From positions 768,841 through 832,840 of the forward strand of contig NW_003101670.1 in the NCBI RefSeq assembly GCF_000003855.2: a DNA stretch of 64,000 nucleotides, in the 5' to 3' direction. Positions 10,473 to 22,929 of this stretch are shown here, in pieces (the stretch's first letter is position 1; each line of letters begins with the position of its first letter). The notes under the pieces were generated by a model that did no database searches, was not told the DNA's origin, and saw only the letters and a list, made by a program, of their open reading frames with translations. The stretch comes from Blastomyces gilchristii SLH14081 (Eukaryota > Ascomycota > Eurotiomycetes > Onygenales > Ajellomycetaceae). Position numbers and translations under genes: made by a program.

Positions 10473-11978
10473 TAGACTGACTAGCGGGATTATGAATTTC
10501 ACATTTGATTTCATTTAATCTTATCTTATACATTTCTTGACGTGAGTTCTATCAGAACTAAGTATTAAAAAAACCTGAAAATGAATCATTTCTGAAAGAA
10601 ATAATGTGAAAAATGACCAGATTTAATTCAAGAACAGAGAAATGAAAGTAATTTCTCAGAATAAATAGTGAAAGATAATTATTCTTTTAAAATCAGAATG
10701 AGACTGAGACTGAAGATTAAATTCAGTCTTATTCAGTTTATTCTGTGATTGCTTATATAATCAGAATTTGATAATGATTATTGATAATACTTATAAAATA
10801 ACTAAATACATTCTTGTATAAGTTTATTCTTTACTTTCTTATAAAAACTACAATGCTCTGATATACTGTGATCAGAGATATTAAACTATCTGATAATTTC
10901 ATATTTTATAATTATAAGTTTCTTAATTATTTCTTCTTATAATTATTCTCAGTGATAGTAATAAATATCTCAGCTTGAGTTGAACTTTGACTTCATTCTC
11001 ATCTCTATTAATAAAATTGTTAAAATATCATATGCTATCAGTAAAATAGTTAAATAAATACTCTTAATAATTTTTTATAACTCTACAATTGATTTAATGC
11101 ATAAATTCATCAGATTATCTTGAAGATAGCTGTTAAATTCAGTTTTATAAATATATAGTTTTATCCGATTTTCAGCTGTAATTAATATATATAAGTTCTG
11201 TTTTAAAGTGAGTATTATAGTTCTATATGTTATGAAGTGTTATCAAAGATTATTACTTACTAGAGAATTATATTTCACTGTCTTTACATCTCTAATATCT
11301 ACTTATTTAAATCTTTAATAGTTAATATTATAGTAGTCTTGAGTTAATTTAACATACAAGTCTCATTCCTTCTCTATTCAATCTTATGAAGTGTAAATAT
11401 TAACTTAATAGCAGAGATCTAGTAGAGCTGCTACAGTATAATACTCTGTAAAAGATTGTTTACTTTTGCTGTAGTAATATATCAGTTTATTTCTTACAGT
11501 AATAATAGCCTACACTATAATATTATCTCAGACTGAATTTCTTTTTAAGTGATTCAACTGCTTCTTAAGATAAGTAAATAAACTGTTATACACTTATCAG
11601 ACTGACTGCAGTATTAATGTATAAGTAATTGAAACTATCTTAGTTATTTTATAAAACTGAAACAGTAAATCAATTATATAGTTCAACTAAGTTCACTTCA
11701 TATTAGAAAGTTTTAATATCTGAATCTTTTTCTGATCAGAGTATTACACTTAATAATCAATTATCTGATACAGTTGAAGAATCTGAATAGTTATTTTATA
11801 TATTAAACTTTATTATATTCTAATATTCTGTATCATATTCAGTGATGTAACTGATTTTTATTTATTAAATATTATTTATTATTATTATTATTTAGAGAAT
11901 ATATAAATCATATTAGTAATATTTTAAATCTGTGATATTTAAATTATTAGTCAATCTATTTAAAATTAACAGTAGTAT
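10473..11978 (-). pseudogene. hAT2 transposase, 3' half
   Basis: Reverse complement matches hAT1 from about 9013 back to 7500, including the C-terminal dimerisation region and the 3' untranslated tail. Stops are frequent. The segment ends at 11978 where the D element LTR begins. Confidence 0.8.
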
Positions 11979-12145
11979 TGTAGTTCTGAAGAATGTACAA
12001 CTATTGAATAATAACGCGGCCGCTTCTGAACTTGCTTATGAATGTAAAGAGGCCATAGCGGCCATCAATTAATTTAGTGTACAGTATATAAGAAGTCAGC
12101 ATACGCCTGTAATCATACACTGACTCAAGCAACCTTTGAATCACA
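11979..12145 (+). repeat. 5' LTR of D
   Basis: 167 bp starting TGTAGTTCTG and ending CTTTGAATCACA. It differs from the 3' LTR almost only by transitions. It contains a GCGGCCGC that also occurs in the B LTR, so it is native, and the GCGTACG-type hairpin that is perfect in the 3' LTR is partly eroded here (GCATACG..CATACAC). Confidence 0.92.
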
Positions 12146-12229
12146 TCTGATAGCATGTCTAAAAATCAGTGAGAAGTACAGACTTCTTCCGAATGTGATA
12201 AATCTGTCTATGAAGTGATTTGTAGTTAT

Positions 12230-12735
12230 TAGACTGACCGTGTGACCGTGTCTGAGATCAGAACCAGATTTTTTGATAGTCTTATTATCAATTCAACTGA
12301 TTCCATTACATGGTTTTAACATTAGATAGTAGTCTCATACTGTTTCAGTGAGACTTACTGTCTACTCTTATCACATTTTTTAAATGAGACTATGATTTTC
12401 ACTTCTCAATTTAAATTATTTTTATTACTTTAAATGACTCTAAATCTCATTTGAGTGTTATCAAAAAGTGTTACTTTTTAAAAAATTAAAAATAGTCTAA
12501 AAAAAACCTTAAAATGTCTAAAAATAGTAAGTTTATGCCAAGAATGAGACTAAATGAGATCAAATGAGACAACTTTCTTATTTTTTTCAAGTCACAGTTT
12601 CATTTTAAGATCTGATATATAGTCACTTTGCATGTTTTTTTAATGACTAGTCCCAGTGGGATTCATATCAAGAAATGTATGAGATCAGATCAAATGAGAT
12701 TAAATGTGAAATTCATAGTCCCAGCGGCCAGTCTA
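12230..12735 (+). mobile_element. MITE2: 506-bp hAT-derived MITE in D
   Basis: TAGACTGACCG start and CGGCCAGTCTA end, flanked by a perfect 8-bp duplication GTAGTTAT (12222-12229 and 12736-12743). Here the end matching the hAT1 5' terminus is on the left, so orientation is opposite to MITE1, 3 and 4. It sits between the LTR and gag of D; B has the empty site. Confidence 0.95.
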
Positions 12736-12829
12736 GTAGTTATCATGTCAGTGTGATTCTAGAATGTCTCAAAAGATAGTGTATAAAGAGCAGTGAGTGA
12801 AAGAGCATCTGATTGATACTGCTTTGCTT

Positions 12830-14450
12830 GTTAGAAGAAAACTTCACACTCAGATGAATACCATGTATGCGAACAGATGAGATGTGAGAAAGAGAATGAG
12901 AGCAGTGAACCAGATTCAAAAAAGTTCACTCTCTACTCAAAAGAAGAATAAAAAGAGAGGTGATCATCACTGAAGTTGTACAATGATAACAGAAATCATA
13001 TAATGATATAGTGATATAATAATATTCATTGTATAATCAATGAGAAATCACTGAAATGAATACCTTCTCTAGTCAATACAAACATTCTTCTCTGCTATCT
13101 GAACTGAAAGGTATGCAGAACCTTTCAGAGAATTTACTTAAAGCAGTAAGAAAAGTAACTGAGACTGCTGAACTGAAATTGAAGCTTCAAACATGTATGA
13201 GAATTCTAAACAAAATCAAGGCCTTGTATATATAGTAACAGGCTGAGGTGAAAGTCAAATAACAATTGATATTCACTGTGAATCAAGTATTCACTATGAA
13301 GAGCTTCACTGATGCAATCACTATTATCAATAAGAATAGAGAAAACCAGGTCTTAGACCTGCAGCAGAAGATTAAATATTTACACAGACAGATAACTACA
13401 CTGAATCTGAAGATCTTATCATGATTGTTTATACCCTCTTCAGAAGCATACATATCATCAGAGATCACTGTGCAGAATGAGAATCTAAATATGAAATACA
13501 TTAAGTCAGAAGATCTGTCAGAGCTATTAAGTTTCAATAACAACTGAAAAAATAATGCTGCAATCAGCTGACTAAGTCAGATATGATTATATTATCAGAT
13601 TGAATATGAACTTACAGACAGACAGTCAATGAAATTTTAACAAGTCTTAAGATCTGCTGTGTTTTTATGTGAAAAAGTGAAGTTATTGTGAATAACTGAT
13701 GAAAAGATGAATCTCATATATCTGAAATGATATTCATTCTCATGAATATGAAATGAGTTTTTCAAATAAATCTTACATAACTTTGAGAAAGTGAATATAT
13801 GAGATAAGTATTATAAATACTTCACTGAGTGTAGATAAGTAAGTAATCTTATATTATACTTCACACAGTTCAGCTTATACTATCTTATATTAAATGAAGA
13901 GTTTTTAACATCTTTCTATTTACAGATCTTCATTCATAATCTTATATCTGAGTTAAGAGTGAAATGAAAATGCTTAACCTTATAATCAGATATAGTAAAG
14001 AAAGTATATAACATTCTCATTGTACAGAAACAAGTGAGTCAATTATAATAGAAAATACTGCAATTAAGTATATCTTAACAGAGAACCGATCATCAGACTT
14101 CTATAACACAAGTTATACACTCAGATATAATGAATCTAGATCTGAATATCATTACTAAAGCACTGAATTCTCTGAAAAAGAAATTCTCTGAGTGGAAATC
14201 TTAATATTATAAGTATTGAGCTTGCTTTAACTGTAAATACTAGAATCATGATGTAAAGAATTACACACAGCATGCACAGTGAAGAGAAGTAAGAAAGTTA
14301 AAAAACTAGCAGAATTAGTGAGCTTAAAGACACTCACTGATATTCTATAAAAAGTCTTTAAAGTGAAAGAGATGCTCATGTTAGATGACTCTCTGAATTC
14401 TGTGAATATCAAGAGAAAGCAGGCTTCTGAATGAGATGTAGATGAGAATG
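12830..14450 (+). pseudogene. Gag of D, decayed
   Basis: Plus-strand frames give a helical capsid-like region (coiled segments near 13090-13430, for example LSENLLKAVRKVTETAELKL) and a zinc knuckle at about 14207-14260: CFNCKY.NHDVKNY, the CX2CX4HX4C pattern with the last Cys mutated to Tyr. Gag would package the RNA in virus-like particles. Stops are common. The exact start cannot be fixed; sequence collinear with B suggests it lies after the short leader downstream of MITE2. Confidence 0.7.
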
Positions 14451-17400
14451 AAGTAAATATTCATCTCAATATCTTGAGATCTGAAATGTTAATGTATAAA
14501 GAGCACTTGAATAAGAATCAAGAGATGACTGTAAAAGTGTTAGTGAATACAGAAGCTTCTATATAATATATTAATAATTATATAATCTGAAGACTGAAAG
14601 AGATTCACTGAGTGAAAAATTCTCAATATATAAAATTATCTGATAATCAATATTTAATATTATCTGCAAGAGTAAGAGTTTTCTTACACTTCAGAGAATG
14701 ATCTTGCTATATTTAAGTGTAAGAGCTGCAGAATATGAAATACAATCTTATTCTCAGACTTAATTGATTTCAAAGATTCAATCTGCAGATTCAATGATGT
14801 ACATGTTATATACAGTTAACTGATAGAAAGAAAACAGTTTATACAATTCTATCAACTGATATGAGAAGAACATTTCACATCTCTGATATAAAAGAGTTAA
14901 ATCTGCTTATACATTAATAAGCAAAGAGAATGATTCACAAGACCTTATTCAAAAGCATTCTGTATATCATACAGAATCTGAAAGTGAAGAAAATCAAGAT
15001 AAAGAATATGTGAGAGAATAAGTATATAAAGAAGCTTCTGAAGAAGCATGAAAAGATCTTCTAAACAGATCTTTCATCAGAATTGCTACTGAAACAAGGA
15101 TTTGTACATGAGATTGACATGAAGAATGCAAAACCAGTCAATCAGAATGTATACCCTCTGTCACAAATGCATCTCAAAGAACAGAAGTATCAGATCACAG
15201 ACCTTCTAGAACATGATCTTATATGATTCTCATCAAGCACATAAGGCTTTTCAGTTCTATTCATGAAAAAGACAGATGAGAAGTGATGAATGTGTATTGA
15301 TTATTAAACACTCAATAAGCTTACAATCAAGAATGAATATTCACTGTCACAGATTCAATAACAGTTGAATACAGTTAAAAACACTTAATATCTATCAAAG
15401 ATTGATCTTCTCTCAGAATACTGACAGATCTGTGTAGATGAACTGTCAGTTCTGTGAATTATATTTAATATATAATAAAGAAAGTTTGAATTCCTGATAA
15501 TATTATTCAGTCTGATAAATACATCTATCATTTTTCAAATGATGATGAATACAATTCTTCATAAATAGAATGAAATCTCATGTCTTATATATCTGAATAA
15601 CATTCTAGTCTTCTCAAACTCATATAATGAATATCTGAAGCATCTCAATGAAGTGCTTACAACTCTGACAGAGTATAAGCTCTACATCAAATTAACAAAG
15701 TATGTGTTTGAAATAGAAGAGTTAAAGTTCATAGAACATGTAGTGAGTGATGACTGTATATATCTCATTTCAGAGAAATTGAATGTCATAGTAAATTGAC
15801 TGCAGCTGAGAAATATACACTATATATAACAGTTTCTTAAGTTGATCTCATATTATTGCAGATTCATCAAGAATTTCACATAAATATCTGCATCACTCTC
15901 AGATCTCTTAAGAGAAATGAATACAAATCTGTAAAAGAAGAAGTATCAGTCAATTATCTGAAATGCTGTGTACAAAGAGGCTTTTCTCACACTGAGAAAA
16001 CATGTAATAACATTCTCAGTACTTATTCAATCAGATCATGATAAATCTTTCTACATTGAGACAGATATATTTAAATAAGCTATTAGAGATGCTCTTCTAC
16101 AGATGAGTAAGAACAGCAAGCTGCACTCAGTGATATATAATGATAGAAAAATATCAGATGCTGAGCTCAATTACTCAGTGTATGAAAAGAAATTGCTAGT
16201 AATTAAGTACTCACTAGTATTATAAAATAGATATATCAACAATGAGCATATAATAATAGTAATCACAGATCACAAAAGTCTTATCTATCTACAATTAACA
16301 ATGAAATCTTTTAAATACTTAGTATATTGAATCTCAGAGTTCTAAGTATATAATCTTAATATTAAATACTGAAAGAGATTGAACACTGTGATGTCTGATG
16401 CAATCAGTTACAGACTTAATTTCATGAGTGAGAATTCTGTAAATCAGATATAAGAGAAGTTCACATTAAATATACTGAGAGAATACAAGGAATCAGAATG
16501 AGTGAACATAATAATCTCTTACTTAAAGAATGATATGATATTAAATAATAAGTATCTTATAAAAGTAGTAGAAGAGATGCTTCTGAACTTCAAGCTGAGA
16601 AAATTGCAAAACAATATTATGTTTTATCATGATCTAGAATATGCAGAAGCTCTCTATCTAGAACATTTATTTAGACATGATCTAGTGACTCACATGTACA
16701 AGGAATTCAGTCACTTAGAAAGCTCTGAACTCATAAGTATACTTAAATCAAGAGTATACTGATCAAGCATGATCAAGAACATTCAGACATACACTTATAA
16801 GTGCCTGAATTATCAGATCATGAAAGAATCTAAGAAAGGATTAGAATGTCAGAAAGTATAACAACAGATAAAGTATATAATACAACTGTTCAAATAATGA
16901 GAGATGAACCTTATAAGTATACTGCTATGAATATCAAATGAAAATTAATGAATAATCACTGCTATTGATTACACTACTGACTGATCAGTTATAAAAGCAG
17001 TTTCAGAGATGATAAAGAAGATAATAATGAAGTTTCTATATAATAAGATCTATATCAACTATAAAATGCTGCATGAGATTCTAACTGATAATAATGTGAA
17101 TCTTATAGAAGAAGTAGTGAGACATTTCATAAGTCAGCTACAGACAAGATATTATAGAACAATATCATATCATTCACAGATAAATGAGAAGATGAAGCAC
17201 TTGAATGAAATCTTGAATAATATACTGATGAAATATCTAGTGAGCAAGCTGATGTGATTATGAAAGAAATATCTCAGTCAGATACTATTAATCACACAAA
17301 TTAAGCAGCATGCAGTCTTCAAGTGTTCATCATTCTATCTGTTGTATAAATTGCATCCGCGCATCCAGGAGAATGCTTCAGAAAAAATGAGAAAGAGAAT

Positions 17401-18410
17401 AGCAGTTACAGATACATCAGTTGCAGACACAGTAGAAACAATAGTTACAGATGCAACAGTTATAGACACAACAGTCACAGACATAGAATCAAGATTGAAA
17501 GAGATTAGTCACACATATATAAAAGCTAATGAGTTACTTCTGAATCAAGCAATTCAATTAAAAAGAATATAAGACTCACTAGTTAAGAAATTGAGTCTCA
17601 AGATAAGAATGTAAGTTCTTATATATAATGAGAGTTCTGAGAAGTTTCAATCTAGATGATTTAAGCTCTATAAAATACTCAAATCATATTCTCTGAGAAC
17701 TTACACATTGAAGAAATCAGAGAGATGAGTCTTACACAACTTAATAGATAATTCACATCTTATAAAGATGAAGATGCAAGATCTGAGTGAATTATAATTA
17801 TTCACAGCACTATTATTAGCATTGAAAAAGAAGAAGCTTATAAATAAAAAGTCTCACAAAGTAAGAAAAATCATAGATATTTATGAATCAGATAATCTCA
17901 CTTATTTTAATCTTTTCATAATTATGAGAAAAGAATGAGAAGAAATGAAGAAATCAGATGAATATCACACTTCAATAAGTGATGAGACTGTAGCCAGTTA
18001 TACAATAACATACTGCAGATAGCAGATACAACACAGTAAAAAGCAGTCTCAAAGCAGCAGACTTATACATAAGTCAGATCACAGAAGAAAAAGAAATTCA
18101 GAGTTAGATTCAACTGTTTACATCAGTTCAATCACAGAGATAATAGAGAATGAATCATCTGAAACATCTGCAGATATGTAAGACTACATCATCTCAATCT
18201 CTGAGAATACTCAGAGATCAGATGAGATTAGTTTCAATCAGCTGTTCACTGTAGTAGTCTGAGCAGAGAAAGAGAGACAGTATAATACATGAGACAGAAT
18301 CATAAGAGATAAAAGCTGCTGAATCTAGTCACTGAATACTGTATCATATAGAGATTACATAAGAGTAGTGACTAGCAAATAAAGAAAAAGTGTAAGAAAA
18401 GAAAAGAGAT
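14450..18410 (+). pseudogene. Pol of D: protease, reverse transcriptase, RNase H, integrase
   Basis: Protease: VLVNTEAS at about 14537, a decayed DTGAS-type site. Reverse transcriptase: YLNNILVFS at about 15586-15612, a mutated Y-x-DD box, followed by a thumb-type segment to about 15800. RNase H: about 16030-16440, with FYIETDIFK, KISDAELNYSVYEKKLLVIKY and VITDHKSLIYL. Integrase: zinc-binding region about 16500-16860 (IQTYTYKCLNYQIMKESKKG), core 16940-17330 with HEILTDNNVNLIEEVVRHF. After the core a ~300-residue tail runs to about 18410 with coiled segments; no chromodomain was seen. The order is that of Ty3/Gypsy. Confidence 0.85.
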
Positions 18411-18549
18411 AATGAATTAATTATCAACTGTAAGAGTCAGTTATAAAAGATAAATGTTATCATACATATCTCATTCATTTTCATATATTACACATTTAAT
18501 CTATTTTCAACATCACATCATCTGAAAAACATCAAAAATAAAGGAAATC

Positions 18550-20053
18550 TCAAAACTTGAGATCTGTAAGAGATTTGAGAGCTGCAAGCCACTCTTGTAA
18601 TAATACTGTGCATATCTTCAATTTTTCTATCACTCTGCATACAACATTGATATCATTTATTACAAGATTGACTGAAATGTCAATATAAAAATGTGTATAT
18701 GTATGCATAGAAAAATTGAAGAAGAGTGCAGAATTCACAGAATTAGAAGTCAGAACAGAAGAGACACAGATAAAAGAAATGAAAGAAGAAGAAGATACAG
18801 AATCAGATAAATGACAGCAGAAGTCACTCAGAGCTGAATACTTATAACTCAGTGTACACACAATCTTTCTTACAGAGAAGAAAGAGAAAGTACTGAGAGA
18901 AGCTTAAAGATAGAAGAAAGTAGTCTCAGCAGTATAATTATCTTCAATTAGAATGATCTCTGACACTGAAGCAACTAAGAATTATTATTAGTGTATAAAA
19001 ACTGCAAAATCAGAGATGAGAATAGTTACTGAATGAACACTCACTGATCTTAGAGTTGTACACATAATTACAACACACACAAGACTTCTCAGAAAGAGAG
19101 AGAGAGATATAGAGAAATACAGAAAGCAGAACACAGTATATAAACAGCTCATTCTCACAACAACATCTCAGACAAGATATATAAGTCTTATATTCACAGA
19201 TATAAAAAGAGTACAACATCTGTATTCTCATTTCTGAAAATATGAAATATCTTTTATCTGTATCATGAAGTCAGATAACAGATGTCAGAGAATAGACTGA
19301 GACAGATCTATTATTTTAAAAAAATTCATCAGAGTGAATATATCTGTAATATTAAACTTTACAGTTATAAAAAGTTTCTTAATATCAATAAATATCATGA
19401 CTTCATATATAATAAAACTTATAATGATTTTCTCTAAGAACAGAAAAATCAGCATCAGAAAGAAAAGATGAAAAAGAAAAAGACTTATAATCTTAACACT
19501 GTTAAGAGAGAGAGTAATTCTCTGATATGAATAAATAATTATCTTATCATAAATATTTAAAATGAATATAATAATCAGTGTTTATAACTGAGTTTTAAAT
19601 AGTTGTGTTATACATAGTCTTTATATAATAAATTATTCTAGAAGTCAGTAAGAAGAGTGAGAGTATACACACTGAGAAACATAGTTTATTAAGTCTATAC
19701 AACATCTTCTTGAAATAAGAAGAGCTGATAATAAAAGCAGAGATAGTAGAAGCAGAGAGAGTAGAAGTAGCAGAAGTGAGAGTCACAGAAACAGAAGTAG
19801 CAGAAGTGAAAGAATCAGACTCAGAGATAGATGTAGAAGATTGAGAGAGAGCAGCAGAGAAAGAAACAGAGAGAGCAGAGAGAGATACAGAAGACTCAGT
19901 TATATATAATATAAGCAATTTCTTTATTATTATATCTCTCAAGTTCTCAATCAATAATTCAACATTGAGATTATAATTATCAGCAGATGCAGATCTGTCA
20001 ATATGTAAAGATTCTATACAAATTAAAATAAAAATATCAGTATCTGCAGTCAC
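18550..20053 (-). pseudogene. Antisense accessory frames of D, between pol and 3' LTR
   Basis: On the strand opposite to pol, three blocks correspond one-to-one to those in B: block 1 at 20053-19595 (MTADTDIFILICIESL, long Ser/Thr-rich part), block 2 at about 19400-19010 (Cys-rich: CLRCCCENELFIYC then CVCCNYVYNSKISEC), block 3 at 18861-18550 (Ser-rich, then a helix NLVINDINVVCRVIEKLK). The blocks may be exons of one gene or separate genes; frame changes occur between them. Cysteines and the Ser-rich part persist despite decay. It converges on pol with about 140 bp between. Function unknown; paired CxxC motifs suggest a zinc-binding protein. Confidence 0.6.
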
Positions 20054-20261
20054 ATAAAATGATCAGAAAATATGATTAGAAAAACATAATCAGATACCTG
20101 CTGAAGAAAAGAGAGTCAGAGATGTATAAGAAGATAAAGAAGATGTATCATTTATAATAGTATATTCTGACAATTATTAGAAGATAAACAAGTTCTGATT
20201 ATATTTCACAATGTGTTACACTTACTGCTAATGAACTGCTCAGTATGAGTACTATGAGAAC

Positions 20262-20774
20262 TATAATATGACGGAACTGAAGCAGTGACTAGTCAGCAGT
20301 GTCATGTAGAAGTAGTTGTTTAAGAAGCTGTATAAGTGAGCTTGACTATCTTGCTTGAATAGTGAGCTCATAGACTACAGAGTTATTGTGAGAATATCAC
20401 AGATATGATACTTAGTATACTAAGAAAATTGTATGAGACATGCAGTAACTCTTATATATATTTCAGTAGAAGAAAAATGAATTACTGACTTCTTTGATAA
20501 GAAGTCAGTATCTAGCTATTCTATATAGACAATGAGTGAATACTCTTCTTTTATTTCATAAGTAAGAATAGCTGAAGTAATACCTCAGCAGTGTCTCACT
20601 GCTAAGAAAGAGTAATCTACTGATCTCATATAGAAGTGAGATTCTTATATTCATCAATCAGATCTTTCTATAATATATTTGAATAATGTTACAGAGTGAT
20701 TAAAAACTAGTTTAAATAGAATAAAATCATCTATATGAAAGTGATAAGCTGTATAAAATCACAATAAGGTCTTA
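20262..20774 (-). repeat. 3' LTR of Y, outer part
   Basis: 513 bp starting TATAATATGACGG, a TG-to-TA-mutated form of the TGTAAYGTGRCGG start seen in X. It ends at TCTTA (20770-20774), which is duplicated at 28579-28583 on the other side of X. The missing ~20 bases follow at 28584-28603. Confidence 0.92.
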
Positions 20775-21310
20775 TGTAACGTGGCGGAACCGAAGCGGTG
20801 GCTAGTCGGCGGCGTTATGTAGAGGTAGTTGTTTGAGAAGCTGTATAAATGAGCTTGACTATCTTACTTGAATAGTGAGCTTATAGGCTACAGAGTTATT
20901 GTGAGAATATCACAGATATGATACTTAGTATACTAAGAAGATTGTATAAGATACATAGTAACTCTTGTGTATATTTCTTTCATAGCAAAAGAAACAAATC
21001 ACTGACTTCTTTTATAAGAAGTCAGCATCTAGCTATTCTATATAGACAATGAGTGAATACCTTCTCTCATTTCATAAGTGAGAATAGTCAGAGTGATATC
21101 TCAGCAGTGTCTCACTATTAAGAAAAAGTAATCTGCTGATCTTGTATAGAAGTGAGATTCTCATATTTATTAATCAGATCTTTCTATAATATATCTGAAT
21201 AATATCATAGAGTAGTTGAAAACCAGTTTGAACAGAATGAAATCATCTGCATGAAAGTGATGAGCTGTATAAAACTGCAATGAGATCTTAGCACAGCTGA
21301 GAGTATGATA
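20775..21310 (-). repeat. 3' LTR of X
   Basis: Starts TGTAACGTGGCGGAACCG. The outermost ~55 bp keep several CpG, while the inner end is mutated (GAGAGTATGATA where the other LTR has GGGAGCGTGACA). Confidence 0.93.
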
Positions 21311-21553
21311 ATACTCTCTTCTTTAAGAGCATAGTCTCTATACTCTTAAGATTACTGAATTAGAAATTATCTTTGTTATATAGCAATAGTTGCTAACTGA
21401 TTAACAGTGCATGTACTGCATGTGATATAAAGAAATAGATGAGTTTTTCTGCTGACTGTGTAGATCTTTCTTTTCTCATCTTTATTCAAATCAAATATGT
21501 GATAAGTAAGTTCCTTATATATTAATTTGAAATGTGAAAAACATAGTTAATAA

Positions 21554-22680
21554 GTGACTTACAGATCTCTTAATATATTTCATTCTATATATAAAATTCT
21601 CTGCAAAAGTGATGTGTTTTTAGAGACAAAGCTAACAGTAGTGACAGAATTTCTTGAAAAGATCTTTCTTTTTTATAAAATATTTTTCTTTCTCTCTCTC
21701 AATTGTAACAGTGAGTGTATGAAAGTATTATTCTTGAAGAACAATCAAGAACTTATTCTGACATTTTCTAGTGAGTAAATGTCATTGTGATGTGGCAGCA
21801 GCCTTCATGACTGCTAAGAAAGCCAGATTGAAGATGAAGACAGTGATGTCAATGAGCTGTGAGAGCACTGCTCTCATTATCATATCTTCTTCTTCTTCTG
21901 CTTCTTTTACAGCTGTGATGATAGTTGCTGTGTCTTGCAGTGAAGTGTTATCTCTTCTGTCAGTCAGTTCATCTGTGTCTGGTTCATTCTCTGCCCTCTT
22001 CACCACTGTTGTGACGCCGTCCCCCCCCTCAGCCAATACAGTGACATATGACCCCATGTGACCATTTGAAGAGGAACCCGGGAAGAGCTTGATTTCAGAA
22101 ACAGTGACTCTGAGAAGCTCAATCTGTAGTTCCTCTTCTGTGGCACATCTGAGCCCTGCTCAGAATGCTGCTGAGTTGAGTTCACAGAATTCTGTGATTT
22201 CTTTATCTTCTTTCTGTGAAGAGGCTCTGATGCAGTCTCTGACCAGTATCACTACTTGTCTACACTGTGTTAAACAATTGAAGAAGAGAGGGATTTTATA
22301 CACTCATCTCTTCTCTCACTTCTGTTATTTTTATTATATCTGTAACAATGACTTCTGTCTCTCTGTAAGTATTATCTCACAGAAAGATGTTATATCAGTT
22401 CTGATAAGAAGTCTAGATGCTCAAGCAGTACAGAGTGAGAATCTCAGAGCTTTAAGTATTGATGAATTCTATCAAGGCTGAGAAGATTCTCCTTACTTGT
22501 CTGTAAAAGAAGATGAAAGTGTGAGTCTCTGAGATAAAAAAATATCTCAGAATAACTGATCTTAAGAAGGAGTCAGTCAGTGCTGCTGTTAAAAGTATCA
22601 CAGAGATTAATCACTGATTGAAGAGAATCTTACTTCAGTTGAAGCAGATAACTGAGATGCTTTATAAGTTAATAAGTTGA
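21554..22680 (+). pseudogene. Antisense accessory frame of X
   Basis: Plus-strand frames opposite to pol: 21554-21778 (76 codons, ends with CMKVLFLKNNQELILTF); 21771-22061 (Ser/Val-rich); 22089-22481 (130 codons) with CLHCVKQLKKRGILYTH at about 22257-22307 and YICNNDFC downstream; then at about 22562-22672 a helical segment LKKESVSAAVKSITEINH..LKRILLQLKQITEMLYKL broken by one stop. N-terminal, Ser-rich, CxxC and coiled-coil order parallels the D/B frames; the KVLFLKNNQELILTF piece resembles DIHVFRNRNTDVILFY in B. The minus strand is also open at 21782-22057, so strand assignment rests on the Cys and coil pattern and its conservation in Y. Unknown function. Confidence 0.6.
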
Positions 22681-22929
22681 TACTTTCAGTATCTCTTATA
22701 CTCTTCTGTAGCATGCTTCTCTGTGATACTACAGTACTAACTTCTCAGCAGACAAAGATATCAGTACTGAAGACTTCAACAGTGAAGAATAAGTTTGATG
22801 AGAATGTGATTATTAGTGAGTAGACTCTGGTCTCTCTTTTTACTTTTTCAGTGAGCTGCAGCCTTATTAGAATAGCAGCAGTCTGTGAGTTGATAATATT
22901 AATCTTTTTATTAGTTTCAAATATTTCTT

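Noticed and set aside
12014..12021. NotI site GCGGCCGC suggesting vector or adaptor
   Set aside because: The same octamer is in the B LTR (56415-56430 region) at the homologous position, so it is native LTR sequence.
21782..22057. 91-codon acidic minus-strand frame in X
   Set aside because: In pol sense, so it deserved thought, but it is the mirror of the Ser-rich part of the accessory frame and has no continuation on either side.
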